A stretch of DNA of 64,000 nucleotides from Nocardioides sp. Root1257 (GCF_001425175.1 NZ_LMDV01000008.1:1101494-1165493), one strand, 5' to 3'; shown: positions 35,028 to 44,993, counted from the stretch's first letter. Numbers and translations are program-made. Notes: generated from the sequence alone by a model not told the origin.

Positions 35028-35486
35028 ATGATCTCGGACCCCCGTCGCACGATCGCCGCGCTCGTCGTGGCGGCCCTCGCCGTACTGCTGCTGCAGGCGC
35101 CTGTCCAGGCGGCGCCGGCGGACCGGTACGCCGCGACGGCGTTCGCGGCCACCAACCAGCAGCGCGCGTCCCACGACCGGGTGCGGCTCCGGGAGGGCGC
35201 CTGCCTGACCGGGTTCGCCGAGCGCTGGGCACGGCACATGGCGCGCACCGGCCGCCTGGTGCACCAGGACCTCGGACCGATCCTGCGGCGGTGCGGCCTG
35301 CGGATGACGGGGGAGAACATCGCCTACGGCTACCCGAGCGGACGGGCCGTCGTGAACCGTGGCTGGATGCACTCCGAGGGTCACCGCGAGAACATCCTGC
35401 GGCCGTCGTACCGGCTGATGGGCATCGGGGCCGCGCGCGATCGGCAGGGACGGTGGTGGGTCTCGCAGGTCTTCGGGCGCGGCTGA
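35028..35486 (+). CDS. Secreted CAP-domain (SCP/PR-1-like) protein
   Basis: A 152-aa exported protein: signal peptide to about residue 28 (VQAAPA), then a CAP domain with FAATNQQRASHDRVRL, the GENIAYGYPSG block, WMHSEGHRENILRPSYRLMG and WWVSQVFG. The conserved His/Glu cavity residues (H and E in GENIA, H in GHRENIL) are present, as are two Cys. Function in bacteria is unclear. The ATG is preceded by GGAGG at 35019-35023. Confidence 0.9.
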   Translation: MISDPRRTIAALVVAALAVLLLQAPVQAAPADRYAATAFAATNQQRASHDRVRLREGACLTGFAERWARHMARTGRLVHQDLGPILRRCGLRMTGENIAYGYPSGRAVVNRGWMHSEGHRENILRPSYRLMGIGAARDRQGRWWVSQVFGRG

Positions 35487-35542
35487 GGCGCCACGACGCA
35501 CGGGTGACGACATCGCCGTCCGCGCTGGGTTAGGTTCCGTGC

Positions 35543-37837
35543 GTGGGAGCGGGCGGGGAGGGAACGCGACCGACGATCGTCGTGGTCGACGACGCGGCGG
35601 AGGTACGTGCGCTGGTGCGCACCCGGCTGCGGCTCTCGGGCCTGCTGGACGTCGTCGGTGAGGCCGGCGACGGCGCCGCCGCAGTCGAGGTCGTGAGCGA
35701 GCTCCGGCCAGACCTGGTGCTGCTCGACGTGTCGATGCCGGTGATGGACGGACTCGGCGCGCTGCCGCGGATCCTCGAGGTCGCGCCGGGGACCCGCGTC
35801 GTCATGTACAGCGGCTTCCAGGAGGAGGGCCTGGCGCACCGCGCCGTCGAGCTCGGCGCCGCCGCCTTCCTCGAGAAGTCCACGGACCTCAACACCCTCG
35901 CCGGCGACCTGGTGGACATCCTGGCCACCCCGGACGCTCCGCACGCCACGCACGTGGCGGAGTCGGACGAGATCGACGGCGACGACGAGCGGCGGGTGCT
36001 GCGCGAGCACCTCGAGCGCTTCCGCGAGGTCTTCGAGGACGCCGCGATCGGGATGGCGACGGTGACGCTCGCCGGACAGGTCGTGCGCGCCAACCGGTCC
36101 CTCGCCGCGATCTTCGGACGCTCGGTCGACGAGCTCGTGGGCGCGTCGTACGCCGGGTTCACCAGCGACACGGGGACCGCGTTCGACGACCTGCTCGCCG
36201 GCATCCTGGCCGGTCACAACGACGTCGCACAGCTCGAGCACACGGTCACGGGCACCGAGGGGCGGCAGGTGGTGGCGACGTTCTCGCCCGTGCTCGACAG
36301 CAGCCGCCGCCCGCTCTACCTCTTCGCGCAGGTCCAGGACGTCACCTCGCAGCGCGGTGCCGAGGAGGAGCTGCGCCGCAGCGAGCTGCGCTTCCGCCTC
36401 CTCGTCGACAACGTCGAGGACTACGCGATCTTCATGCTGTCGCCCGAGGGGCTCATCGAGAGCTGGAACGCCGGCGCCCAGCGGATCAAGGGCTACACGG
36501 CCGACGAGATCATCGGCCGGCACTTCCGGACCTTCTACCCTCCGGAGCTGCAGGAGTCCCGGCACCCGGAGCACGAGCTCGAGGTGGCCCTGCGCGACGG
36601 CCACTACGAGGAGGAGGGCTGGCGGATCCGCAAGGACGGCAGCCGCTTCTGGGCCAACGTCCTGATCACCGCGGTCCACGACCTCGACGGCCGGCACGTG
36701 GGCTTCGCCAAGATCACCCGCGACTTCAGCCAGCGCCGGGTGCAGGAGGAGGAGCTGCGCGCCAGCGAGGAGCGGTTCCGGCTGCTCGTCGAGCACGCCG
36801 CCGACTACGCGATCTTCATGCTCAGCCCCGACGGCATGGTGGCGAGCTGGAACGCCGGCGCGCAGCGCACCAGTGGGTACGCCGCCCACGAGATCATCGG
36901 GCGACACTTCCGGACCTTCTACCCGGCGGAGCTGCAGGAGTCGCGGCACCCGGAGCGCGAGCTCGAGCTGGCCCTGCGCGACGGCCGCTACGAGGAGGAG
37001 GGCTGGCGCGTCCGGCAGGACGGCAGTAGCTTCTGGGCGACGGTGGCCATCAGCGCCGTCCGCGACTCGCAGGGACGGCACGTCGGCTTCGCCAAGGTCG
37101 TCCGCGACATCACCGAGCGCCGGCTGGCCGCCGCCCAGGTCGAGGCGGCCAACGGCCGGCTGCAGCAGGCCGCCGACGACCAGGCGCACTTCCTCGCCGT
37201 CACGGCCCACGAGCTGCGCACGCCCGTCGGGGTCCTGGGCGGTACGGCGGACCTGCTCGCCGCCCACTGGAGCGAGCTCGACGAGTCCGAGCGCGGCGAG
37301 CTGCTGGGCGGGCTCAGCTCCAGCGCGGCCCGGCTGCGGCGGCTGCTCGACGACCTGCTGACGGCGTCGAGGCTGCAGCGCAGCAAGCTGGACCTCCAGG
37401 TCGCGGAGGTCGACGTCGCGAAGGTCGTGACGACCGCCGTCGCGACGGCGCAGCGCGCGCACCCCGGAGTGGGCATCGAGGCCGTCGTCGAGCCCGGGCT
37501 GCTGGTCGACGGCGACGTCGGCCGGCTCGGCCAGGCCGTCGACAACCTGATCACCAACGCGCTCAGCCACGGCGCCCCACCGGTGGCCGTCTCGGCGCGG
37601 GCCGACGGTGCCGACGTGGTCGTGACCGTGCTGGACGCGGGGCCGGGCGTCTCGGCGGAGATGCGGGAGCGCCTCTTCGAGCGGTTCGCGACCGGGCGCA
37701 CCGCCGGCGGCACCGGCCTCGGCCTCTACATCGTGCGCGAGCTCGCCCGCGAGCACGGCGGCGACGCGACGTACCGGGCCCCTGTCGGCGCGGAGCCTGG
37801 AGGGTTCGAGATCCGGATCCCGCGCATCGTCGCGTGA
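35543..37837 (+). CDS. Hybrid REC-PAS-PAS-PAS histidine kinase
   Basis: A 764-aa soluble kinase. An N-terminal receiver domain (about 10-125, Asp62 in LVLLDVSMP) is followed by PAS1 (about 155-270) and two nearly identical PAS domains (about 275-530; EDYAIFMLSPEGLIESWNAG versus ADYAIFMLSPDGMVASWNAG). HisKA follows (His556 in TAHELRTPVGVLG) and an intact ATPase (NLITNALSHG, DAGPGVS, GTGLGLYIV). It probably senses a soluble cue and signals to another regulator; the next gene has a receiver-ATPase fusion. Confidence 0.92.
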   Translation: MGAGGEGTRPTIVVVDDAAEVRALVRTRLRLSGLLDVVGEAGDGAAAVEVVSELRPDLVLLDVSMPVMDGLGALPRILEVAPGTRVVMYSGFQEEGLAHRAVELGAAAFLEKSTDLNTLAGDLVDILATPDAPHATHVAESDEIDGDDERRVLREHLERFREVFEDAAIGMATVTLAGQVVRANRSLAAIFGRSVDELVGASYAGFTSDTGTAFDDLLAGILAGHNDVAQLEHTVTGTEGRQVVATFSPVLDSSRRPLYLFAQVQDVTSQRGAEEELRRSELRFRLLVDNVEDYAIFMLSPEGLIESWNAGAQRIKGYTADEIIGRHFRTFYPPELQESRHPEHELEVALRDGHYEEEGWRIRKDGSRFWANVLITAVHDLDGRHVGFAKITRDFSQRRVQEEELRASEERFRLLVEHAADYAIFMLSPDGMVASWNAGAQRTSGYAAHEIIGRHFRTFYPAELQESRHPERELELALRDGRYEEEGWRVRQDGSSFWATVAISAVRDSQGRHVGFAKVVRDITERRLAAAQVEAANGRLQQAADDQAHFLAVTAHELRTPVGVLGGTADLLAAHWSELDESERGELLGGLSSSAARLRRLLDDLLTASRLQRSKLDLQVAEVDVAKVVTTAVATAQRAHPGVGIEAVVEPGLLVDGDVGRLGQAVDNLITNALSHGAPPVAVSARADGADVVVTVLDAGPGVSAEMRERLFERFATGRTAGGTGLGLYIVRELAREHGGDATYRAPVGAEPGGFEIRIPRIVA

Positions 37838-37890
37838 ACACTCCCGCCCCGTTCCTGTCTCGAATGCTCCGGACGCTCTAGGCTGCGGTC

Positions 37891-38634
37891 GTGCCGATCC
37901 GCGTCCTCCTGGTGGACGACGTCGTTGAGGTGCGCCGGCTGGTCCGCACCTCCCTCCGTTTTCGGGGCGGTTTCGAGGTCGTGGGAGAGGCGGCGGACGG
38001 TGCCGAAGCCGTCCGGCTGGTCGCCCAGCTGCGTCCCGACGTCGTCGTTCTGGATCTCGGCCTGCCCGACATCGCCGGGCAGGAGGTCCTCGCGCGCATC
38101 CGTGGGGAGGCGCCGATGACCAAGGTCGTCGTCTTCTCGGGGCTCGAGACCGTCGACCGCGCGTGGATCGACGCCAACGCGGCCGGCTTCGTGCTCAAGG
38201 ACGCCGACCTCGGCTACCTGGTCGAGCTGCTGGAGTCGGTCGGTCGCGCCACCGACGCGGAGGCCGTGCTCGACCTGCCCAACGACCTGAGCAGCGTCTC
38301 CGTCGCCCGCAGGTTCGTGCGCGACAAGCTCAGCGAGTGGGGCATCGAAGAACCGCTCGACGACGCCCAGCTGGTGGTCAGCGAGCTGGCCGCCAACGCG
38401 CTGACCCACGCGGACTCGTCGTACCGGGTGCGCATCACGACCAGCGGCTCCGCGCTGCGGATCGAGGTCGAGGACGGCGGCGTCGGCACGCCCGAGCCGC
38501 AGCCGCTGACCGACGACGAGGAGCACGGCCGCGGCCTGCACCTGGTCGGCGCCCTCGCCGCGTCGTGGGGGATGGACGCCGGCGAGACCGGTGGCAAGCG
38601 GGTCTGGGCCGAGCTCCCGATCACTGCCGAGTAG
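37891..38634 (+). CDS. Response regulator fused to RsbW-type ATPase domain
   Basis: A 247-aa protein. Residues 1-120 are a receiver ([16 protein letters not shown], phospho-acceptor Asp in [13 protein letters not shown], Lys in FVLKDADLG). Residues 130-247 form an anti-sigma/RsbW-like HATPase ([44 protein letters not shown]). The receiver probably gates a serine-kinase or anti-anti-sigma switch. It lies 53 bases after the hybrid kinase. Both neighbours open with nearly the same receiver text ([20 protein letters not shown]). Confidence 0.88.
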   Translation: MPIRVLLVDDVVEVRRLVRTSLRFRGGFEVVGEAADGAEAVRLVAQLRPDVVVLDLGLPDIAGQEVLARIRGEAPMTKVVVFSGLETVDRAWIDANAAGFVLKDADLGYLVELLESVGRATDAEAVLDLPNDLSSVSVARRFVRDKLSEWGIEEPLDDAQLVVSELAANALTHADSSYRVRITTSGSALRIEVEDGGVGTPEPQPLTDDEEHGRGLHLVGALAASWGMDAGETGGKRVWAELPITAE

Positions 38635-38668
38635 GCCCGTCGCCCGCCGACCCGTAACCTTGGTCCTT

Positions 38669-39787
38669 GTGGCAGGACCAGACTTCGACGCGCAGATCAA
38701 GCAGCTCCAGGCGACCATGCACACGATCGAGCAGGTGCTCGACGTCGACACCATGCGCCGCGACATCGCCGACCTCAGCGAGCAGGTCGCCGCGCCCGAC
38801 CTCTGGGACGACCAGGACAACGCGACCCGGGTGACCGGTCGGCTCTCGGCGCTCCAGGGCGAGCTGGACCGGGTGACCGCGCTCGGCAGCCGCATCGAGG
38901 ACCTCGAGATCATGGTCGAGCTCGGCCGCGAGGAGGGCGACGCGTCCGCCCTCGCCGACGCCGAGGTCGAGCTGCACAAGGTGCAGAAGGTCGTCGAGGG
39001 CCTCGAGGTCCGCACCCTCCTGAACGGCGAGTACGACGCCCGCGAGGCGCTCGTCTCCATCCGCGCCGGTGCTGGCGGCGTCGACGCCGCCGACTTCGCC
39101 GAGACGCTGATGCGGATGTACGTCCGCTGGGCCGAGCAGCACGACTACCCCGTCGAGGTCTACGAGACGTCGTACGCCGAGGAGGCCGGGCTCAAGTCGG
39201 CCACCTTCGCCATCCACGCGCCGTACACCTACGGCACGCTGTCGGTCGAGGCGGGCACCCACCGCCTCGTGCGGATCAGCCCGTTCGACAACCAGGGCCG
39301 TCGCCAGACGTCGTTCGCGGCCGTCGAGGTCGTGCCGGTGCTCGAGCAGACCGACGAGATCGACATCCCCGACGAGGAGATCCGCGTCGACGTCTACCGC
39401 TCCGGCGGCCCGGGCGGCCAGTCGGTCAACACCACCGACTCCGCCGTCCGCCTGACGCACATCCCCACCGGCACCGTCGTCAGCTGCCAGAACGAGAAGT
39501 CGCAGCTGCAGAACAAGGCCAGCGCGATGGTGGTGCTCAAGGCCAAGCTGCTCGCCCTCAAGAAGGCCGAGGAGAAGGCGCACCTCGACGGACTGCGCGG
39601 CGACGTGCAAGCCAGCTGGGGCGACCAGATGCGCAACTACGTGCTGAACCCGTACCAGATCGTCAAGGACCTGCGCACCGGCTACGAGCAGGGCAACCCG
39701 AGCGCGGTCTTCGACGGCGACCTGGACGGCTTCCTCGAGGCCGGCATCCGCTGGCGCCGCGGCGCCGAGAAGGCCGAGTCCAACTAG
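38669..39787 (+). CDS. prfB: Peptide chain release factor 2
   Basis: A 372-aa class I release factor. The stop-recognition tripeptide SPF occurs in [20 protein letters not shown], which identifies RF2 (UAA/UGA), and the catalytic GGQ is in [20 protein letters not shown]. The GTG start at 38669 gives the normal length. The coding frame is continuous, so the autoregulatory +1 frameshift known from E. coli prfB is absent. Confidence 0.97.
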   Translation: MAGPDFDAQIKQLQATMHTIEQVLDVDTMRRDIADLSEQVAAPDLWDDQDNATRVTGRLSALQGELDRVTALGSRIEDLEIMVELGREEGDASALADAEVELHKVQKVVEGLEVRTLLNGEYDAREALVSIRAGAGGVDAADFAETLMRMYVRWAEQHDYPVEVYETSYAEEAGLKSATFAIHAPYTYGTLSVEAGTHRLVRISPFDNQGRRQTSFAAVEVVPVLEQTDEIDIPDEEIRVDVYRSGGPGGQSVNTTDSAVRLTHIPTGTVVSCQNEKSQLQNKASAMVVLKAKLLALKKAEEKAHLDGLRGDVQASWGDQMRNYVLNPYQIVKDLRTGYEQGNPSAVFDGDLDGFLEAGIRWRRGAEKAESN

Positions 39788-39794
39788 TCGGGCG

Positions 39795-40391
39795 TCACGG
39801 CGCGACGACGGCGCCGACCGCTCGCGCCACCGCGTCGGCGAAGGCCGCGCCGTCCAGCGAGCCGGGGGAGACCTGGGCGTCCTCGAAGAGCGCCTGCGAG
39901 GCCCCGAGCGCGAAGAGGATCCGCCAGGCCGCCTCGGCGTCCGAGCGGGACGCGCCGAAGCGGCCGCGCAGCCACCCGGTGACCGTCGAGGCGAGCAGGT
40001 GGGAGCTGCGCTCGTTGCGTGCGTCGATGGCGGGGTCGCCCTGACCCTCGACGAGGAAGGCACGCATCGGCCCGCGGTGCCGGGCGAAGATGTCCAGCGC
40101 CGCGTGCGCCAGCAGCCGCAGTGCGCGTACGTCGTCCGCCTCGCCGTCCGCCCGGGCGAAGGCGGCGGCCGTCTCCTCCTCGATCGCCGAGAGCGCGCGC
40201 TCCTGAGCCGCCCGCAGCAGCCCGGCCCGGTCGCCGAAGCGGTGGTAGAGCGAGCCGTTCGACGCGCCCGCCTGCCGCGCGACCGCGGCGACCGTCACCG
40301 CCTGCAGCCCGCCGGTCTCGAGCAGCTCGAGGGTCGCGTCGACCATCCGATCGGCCGATGACGTGCTGCGGGTCTGCAGGGGAGTGCGCAC
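39795..40391 (-). CDS. TetR-family transcriptional regulator
   Basis: A 198-aa repressor. The N-terminal HTH covers about residues 12-57 (ATLELLETGGLQAVTVAAVA, SNGSLYHRFGDRAGLLRAAQ); the rest is the variable ligand-binding domain. It is divergent from the DUF2236 gene, and a clear palindrome sits between them, so it very likely represses itself and that gene. Ligand unknown. Confidence 0.92.
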   Translation of the reverse strand: MRTPLQTRSTSSADRMVDATLELLETGGLQAVTVAAVARQAGASNGSLYHRFGDRAGLLRAAQERALSAIEEETAAAFARADGEADDVRALRLLAHAALDIFARHRGPMRAFLVEGQGDPAIDARNERSSHLLASTVTGWLRGRFGASRSDAEAAWRILFALGASQALFEDAQVSPGSLDGAAFADAVARAVGAVVAP

Positions 40392-40406
40392 GTCGACACC
40401 CTAGCC

Positions 40407-40430
40407 AAACTGGAGCGAGTGCTCTAGTTT
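40407..40430. promoter_or_regulatory. TetR operator palindrome
   Basis: AAACTGGAGC (40407-40416), a four-base centre GAGT, then GCTCTAGTTT (40421-40430). The two half-sites match in nine of ten positions. The 24-base site lies in the 47-base gap between the divergent TetR and DUF2236 genes and overlaps any promoter there, so binding should block both. The AAACT(A)GAGC half-site is common for TetR regulators of actinobacteria. Confidence 0.82.
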
Positions 40431-40438
40431 CTTGGTCC

Positions 40439-41323
40439 ATGAGGCGCGACCACTGGAGACGGCGCAACGACGCCCTCGACCCCGCCACCGACTTCGTCGA
40501 GATCTATGCCAACGTCGTGGGTCACGAGTTCCCCTGGGACATGAACCAGTCCCTCGGCTTCGCGCTGTTCCGCACCTACGCCGTGCCCGGCATCGGCCGG
40601 CTGCTCGACGAGACCGGCGAGTTCACCGAGCGCCCGCAGAAGCGCTACGACGACACCGCCCTGCTGCTGGAGCCCCCGACCCGCCTAGGGTTCGAGGACC
40701 CGGAGGCCAAGTCGGCGATCCGCCGGATCAACGCGATGCACCGCGCCTACGACATCCCTAACCACGAGTTCCGCTACGTGCTCAGCACCTTCGTGGTCGT
40801 GCCCAAGCGCTGGCTCGACGACTACGGCAAGCGGCCGATGACCGCCCACGAGGTCGAGGCGTCGGTGCACTACTACCGCACCCTCGGCCGCCACATGAAC
40901 ATCAAGGACATCCCGGAGACCTACGCCGGCTTCGAGGAGCTGATGGACTCCTACGAGGCCGAGCACTTCGCCTACGACGAGGGCGGGCGCCGGGTCGCGG
41001 ACTCGACGCTCGCCCTGATGGTCGACTTCCAGCCGCGGGTCGCCCGGCCCGTGATGGGCCTCTTCAGCCGGGCGCTCATGGACCCGCCCCTGCGCCGGGC
41101 GTTCCGGTACGACGACCCGCCGGCCGCCGTCGTCGCCCTGTCGCGCGGAGCGCTCAAGGCGCGCGGCCTGCTGCTGCGGGCGTTCCCGGCCCGCAAGCAG
41201 CCGAAGCTCATCGAGGACCTGCCCCAGATCCGCAGCTATCCCGACGGGTTCGACATCGAGCGGCTCGGCACCTTCCCGGTGCCCGGCGTGGCCGGCTGCC
41301 CGATCCGCCACGAGACCAGCTGA
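40439..41323 (+). CDS. DUF2236 / MpaB-family oxygenase-like protein
   Basis: A 294-aa protein of the DUF2236 (latex clearing/MpaB-like) family: MRRDHWRRRNDALDPATDFV, IYANVVGHEFPWDMNQSL, INAMHRAYDIPNHEFRYVLS, STFVVVPKRWLDDYGKRPMT and YYRTLGRHMNIKDIPETY. The conserved His and Asp residues in these blocks bind heme b in characterised relatives. Substrate unknown. Controlled by the adjacent TetR protein, judging from the operator at 40407-40430. Confidence 0.87.
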   Translation: MRRDHWRRRNDALDPATDFVEIYANVVGHEFPWDMNQSLGFALFRTYAVPGIGRLLDETGEFTERPQKRYDDTALLLEPPTRLGFEDPEAKSAIRRINAMHRAYDIPNHEFRYVLSTFVVVPKRWLDDYGKRPMTAHEVEASVHYYRTLGRHMNIKDIPETYAGFEELMDSYEAEHFAYDEGGRRVADSTLALMVDFQPRVARPVMGLFSRALMDPPLRRAFRYDDPPAAVVALSRGALKARGLLLRAFPARKQPKLIEDLPQIRSYPDGFDIERLGTFPVPGVAGCPIRHETS

Positions 41324-41336
41324 GGCGGCGGCGTAC

Positions 41337-41948
41337 CTAGCTCCGTGCCGCCTGCGCCACCGCGACGCACCACCGGCCGGTCCGGTCGACGTCGGGCTCG
41401 GTGGTCGAGCTGAGTGAGCAGGTCAGCCAGGCGTCACCGAACAGGCCCTGGAAGGTGACCACGTCGCCGCAGCGCGTCGCGACCGACGGAGCGCCGTACG
41501 CCGGGGCGTCGGGAAGTGCCCGGCAGCCGTCCGCCCCGCGCGCCCGGCGGCCGAGGTCGGCGGCACCGGCGGCGGTGACCGGCGGGGCGAAGACCCAGGC
41601 CCGCGCGACGGTGCCGTCGGCGGCCGTCCAGGAGCAGCCGTACTCGTGGGCGACGTCTCGGACGCCGTCGGCCAGCTCGACCCGGTCGCCGTTGGCCCAG
41701 GTCGTGCCGTCGGTGGACTCGCTGCCCAGGGCGTCGGTGACCGCCTCCGGGGCGATCCGCGGGCAGAACTCACCCCGCACGACGCTGACGTCGTCGGTCG
41801 CGAAGTCCTGCAGGGGCGTGCTGGAGGCCGACGGCCGGTCCGCGGAGGGTCCGTCGTCGCCGTCCGACGTGCAGCCGGCCGCGGCGGTCGCCAGCACCAG
41901 GGCGGCGAGGGCGACGAGGGCGCGGCGTACGGCGGACACGCCCGCCAA
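41337..41948 (-). CDS. Putative lipoprotein of unknown function
   Basis: A 203-aa protein with a lipobox (LATAAAGC, Cys at about 26) and a Ser/Asp/Pro-rich linker. The mature part holds five more Cys ([61 protein letters not shown]), a pattern reminiscent of actinobacterial DUF3558-type surface lipoproteins, though I cannot assign it firmly. It is convergent with the DUF2236 gene, 13 bases apart. Confidence 0.7.
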   Translation of the reverse strand: MAGVSAVRRALVALAALVLATAAAGCTSDGDDGPSADRPSASSTPLQDFATDDVSVVRGEFCPRIAPEAVTDALGSESTDGTTWANGDRVELADGVRDVAHEYGCSWTAADGTVARAWVFAPPVTAAGAADLGRRARGADGCRALPDAPAYGAPSVATRCGDVVTFQGLFGDAWLTCSLSSTTEPDVDRTGRWCVAVAQAARS

Positions 41949-42020
41949 GATAACCGCCCGCCACGCCCGGCACGACGCCGCATCCGGAACGCTCAGGAAC
42001 AGCAGTTACGCTCGATTCCC

Positions 42021-42710
42021 GTGATCCGTTTCGAGAAGGTCTCCAAGGCCTACCCAGGCCAGGCGAGCGCCGCGCTCGACACCGTTTCCGTGGATGTCGA
42101 GAAGGGCGAGTTCGTCTTCCTCGTCGGCACGTCGGGGTCGGGGAAGTCGACGTTCCTGCGCCTGGTCCTGCGCGAGTACCGCCCCACGTCGGGCCGGGTC
42201 TACGTCGCGGGCAAGGAGATCAACCGCCTCGCGACCTGGAAGGTGCCGCGGCTGCGCCGCCAGATCGGCACGGTCTTCCAGGACTTCCGGCTGCTCCCCA
42301 ACAAGACCGTCGACGAGAACGTCGCGTTCGCGCTCCAGGTGATCGGCCGGTCGCGCTCCGAGATCAACCAGCTGGTCCCCGAGACGCTCGAGCTGGTCGG
42401 ACTCGAGGGCAAGGGCGACCGGATGCCCGACGAGCTGTCCGGTGGCGAGCAGCAGCGGGTCGCGATCGCCCGGGCGTTCGTCAACCGGCCCACGATCCTG
42501 ATCGCCGACGAGCCGACCGGCAACCTGGACCCGACCACCTCGGTCGGGATCATGAAGCTGCTCGACCGGATCAACCGCACCGGCACGACCGTGCTGATGG
42601 CCACCCACGACGCCGGCATCGTCGACCAGATGCGCAAGCGCGTCATCGAGCTCGAGCACGGCCGCGTCATCCGTGACCAGGCGCAGGGCGCCTACGGCTT
42701 CCAGCACTGA
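42021..42710 (+). CDS. ftsE: Cell division ATP-binding protein FtsE
   Basis: A 229-aa ABC ATPase: Walker [11 protein letters not shown]-loop [16 protein letters not shown], signature [15 protein letters not shown], Walker [14 protein letters not shown]-loop [16 protein letters not shown] at the N-terminus and FRLLPNKTV are FtsE hallmarks. With FtsX it forms the transmembrane complex that activates peptidoglycan hydrolases at the septum. GTG start; ftsX follows after 52 bases. Confidence 0.96.
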   Translation: MIRFEKVSKAYPGQASAALDTVSVDVEKGEFVFLVGTSGSGKSTFLRLVLREYRPTSGRVYVAGKEINRLATWKVPRLRRQIGTVFQDFRLLPNKTVDENVAFALQVIGRSRSEINQLVPETLELVGLEGKGDRMPDELSGGEQQRVAIARAFVNRPTILIADEPTGNLDPTTSVGIMKLLDRINRTGTTVLMATHDAGIVDQMRKRVIELEHGRVIRDQAQGAYGFQH

Positions 42711-42762
42711 GGCTGCCGACTCCGGCGTCCGACCCCGAGCCCCCGAAGGAACCTCACTCCAC

Positions 42763-43674
42763 ATGCAGCTGCGTTACGTCTTCTCCGAGCTCGGCCAGGG
42801 CCTGCGTCGGAACCTCTCGATGCACATCGCGGTGATCCTCACCCTGTTCGTGTCGCTGACGCTCGTCGGCTTCGGCGTACTCCTGCGTGAGCAGTCGATC
42901 AAGGCGACCGACCAGTGGGGCTCCGAGCTCCAGATCACCGTCTTCCTCTGCAAGGCGCGCGACGACAACCCCGCGTGCACGGGTGAGGTCACCGACACCC
43001 AGAAGCAGGCGATCGCCCAGGTCGTCGACGACAGCCCCGAGGTGGACAAGTACCGCTTCGAGTCCAAGGACGAGGCGTTCCAGAAGGTCAAGGAGCTCCT
43101 CGGGCCGGAGAAGTTCGAGGGCAGCAACCCGGCCGCGACCGCGGAGGACATGCCGCAGTCGATCTGGATCACCCTCAACGACCCGGACCAGTACCAGGGC
43201 ATCACCAGCGCCATCGTCGGCCTCGACGGGGTCTCGCAGGTCCGTGACCAGCGCGACGTGGTCGGGCCGCTGCTGCGGAGCATGAAGTTCATGCAGCGCG
43301 GCTCGCTGGTGATCGCGCTCGTCCTCGTCGCCGCGGCCCTGCTGCTGGTCGGCAACACCATCCGTCTGGCGGCCTTCGCGCGCCGCCGGGAGATCAGCAT
43401 CATGCGCCTCGTCGGTGCCTCCCGGCTCTACATCACCCTGCCCTTCCTGATGGAGGCGCTGGTCACCGCGGCGATCTCGCTGGTGCTCTCGTTGGCGGCG
43501 CTCGGCGGGTTCATGTACTTCGGCGTCGACCAGTGGCTCAGCGAGGAGCTGGGGTTCATCCCGTGGATCGACTGGGCCGACACGACGACCTGCGTGCTGG
43601 TCGTCGCGATCCTCGCGCCCGTGCTCACCCTGCTTCCGACACTCGTGGTGACACGCAAATACCTCAAAGTCTGA
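42763..43674 (+). CDS. ftsX: Cell division protein FtsX
   Basis: A 303-aa four-helix membrane protein: helix 1 about residues 22-42 (AVILTLFVSLTLVGFGVLL), an extracellular domain with a Cys pair (FLCKARDDNPACTG), then helices about 178-200, 225-250 and 275-297. RLVGASRLYITLPFLMEALV is the FtsX C-terminal signature. It transmits FtsE ATPase cycles to an extracellular hydrolase, very likely the LytM protein encoded next. Confidence 0.95.
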   Translation: MQLRYVFSELGQGLRRNLSMHIAVILTLFVSLTLVGFGVLLREQSIKATDQWGSELQITVFLCKARDDNPACTGEVTDTQKQAIAQVVDDSPEVDKYRFESKDEAFQKVKELLGPEKFEGSNPAATAEDMPQSIWITLNDPDQYQGITSAIVGLDGVSQVRDQRDVVGPLLRSMKFMQRGSLVIALVLVAAALLLVGNTIRLAAFARRREISIMRLVGASRLYITLPFLMEALVTAAISLVLSLAALGGFMYFGVDQWLSEELGFIPWIDWADTTTCVLVVAILAPVLTLLPTLVVTRKYLKV

Positions 43675-43729
43675 TTCCGGCGCGTTACGGTCGTCGCGTT
43701 CACTTCCCCGAACACGTGAAGGCAGACCG

Positions 43730-44992
43730 GTGCGTCTCTTCCCCCGTACCGCACGCCGACGCCTGCTCGCGGCCACGGCCGTGTGCTCCCTGGCGCTCGG
43801 TGCGCTCGTCGTACCTCTGGCCACCGCTGACAACGGCAAGGGCCTCAAGAACCGTCAGCACGACGCGCAGCACCAGGTCAAGCACGCCCAGCAGGACCTC
43901 GACGAGTCCAGCTCGCAGGTCCGTACGGCGCTGGCCGCCCTCGACCGGGCACGCGCGTCGCTCGACGCCGCCCGCGGCGACCTGCGGGTCGCCAACGCCA
44001 AGCTGGCGGCGGCCCGCGTCCGCGACGACCAGATGCAGCAGCGGCTGGCCGAGGCCGAGACCCGGCTGTCGACCGCGCAGCAGGACCTGGTGGACGGGCA
44101 GGACGCGCTCGAGAAGCAGCGCCTCTCGCTGACCGACACGATCACCGACATCTACGAGGGCGACGACCCGGCCCTGCTCACCTTCGCGAGCCTGCTCAAG
44201 TCGCAGTCGACCGCGGACCTGACCCGTCAGCAGGCGTTCAACGACGTGGTGGTCAACCGTCAGGCGCACGCGTACGACGACCTGCACGCCGCGGAGGTGC
44301 TGCTCCAGGTCCGGGAGAACCAGGTGCAGGCCGCCCGCGACGACGTGGAGGTCCAGCGCGCCGAGGCGGCCGACCACCTCGTCACCATGCAGGGGCTCCA
44401 GGACGACACGCAGGCGGCGGTCGCGAAGGTCCACGGCCTCGTCGTCGACCGGGTCTCGGCAGGCAGGGCCGCGAAGCGGGCCCGGCACCACGACCTGCGC
44501 GCCCTGCGCATCGCCAAGAAGCGCGAGGCTCACGTCCGGCAGCTGATCCTCGCTGCCGCCCGGCGCTCGCGCGGCGGCTACAACGGTCCGACCAACGGGC
44601 TCTTCATCCGCCCGGTGCCGGGCTCGATCACCTCGCCGTACGGCTATCGCATCCACCCGATCTACCACTACTACGGCCTCCACGACGGCACCGACTTCGG
44701 CGTCTCCTGCGGTGAGGGCATGCGTGCCATCGCCGGCGGCACTGTGATCGCGAAGTACTGGTCCGACGTCTACGGCAACCGGCTCTACGTGTCGCTGGGC
44801 AACATCAACGGCAAGAACGTCACCGCCGTCTACAACCACGCCACCGGCTACCGCGTCGGCGTCGGCGACCACGTCAAGCAGGGCGAGGTCGTCGGGTACG
44901 TCGGCTCCACGGGCTGGTCCACCGGCTGCCACCTGCACTTCACGATCCTGGTCAACGGGACCGCGGTCGACCCGATGTCCTACCTGCCCTGA
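43730..44992 (+). CDS. Coiled-coil LytM (M23) peptidase, probable FtsEX partner
   Basis: A 420-aa exported protein. Signal peptide to about residue 33 (PLATADN); a long coiled coil (about 38-270, many Leu/Ala/Gln heptads such as DQMQQRLAEAETRLSTAQQD); then an M23 domain with His318 and Asp322 (HDGTDFG) and HLHF (His401, His403) as zinc and catalytic residues. Placement after ftsEX and the EnvC/RipC-like layout support a role in septal wall hydrolysis. All zinc ligands are present, so it should be active. GTG start. Confidence 0.93.
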   Translation: MRLFPRTARRRLLAATAVCSLALGALVVPLATADNGKGLKNRQHDAQHQVKHAQQDLDESSSQVRTALAALDRARASLDAARGDLRVANAKLAAARVRDDQMQQRLAEAETRLSTAQQDLVDGQDALEKQRLSLTDTITDIYEGDDPALLTFASLLKSQSTADLTRQQAFNDVVVNRQAHAYDDLHAAEVLLQVRENQVQAARDDVEVQRAEAADHLVTMQGLQDDTQAAVAKVHGLVVDRVSAGRAAKRARHHDLRALRIAKKREAHVRQLILAAARRSRGGYNGPTNGLFIRPVPGSITSPYGYRIHPIYHYYGLHDGTDFGVSCGEGMRAIAGGTVIAKYWSDVYGNRLYVSLGNINGKNVTAVYNHATGYRVGVGDHVKQGEVVGYVGSTGWSTGCHLHFTILVNGTAVDPMSYLP

Positions 44993-44993
44993 C

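Noticed and set aside
38669..39787. Programmed frameshift in prfB
   Set aside because: The frame is continuous from the GTG start through SPF and GGQ; no internal CTTTGA site interrupts it.
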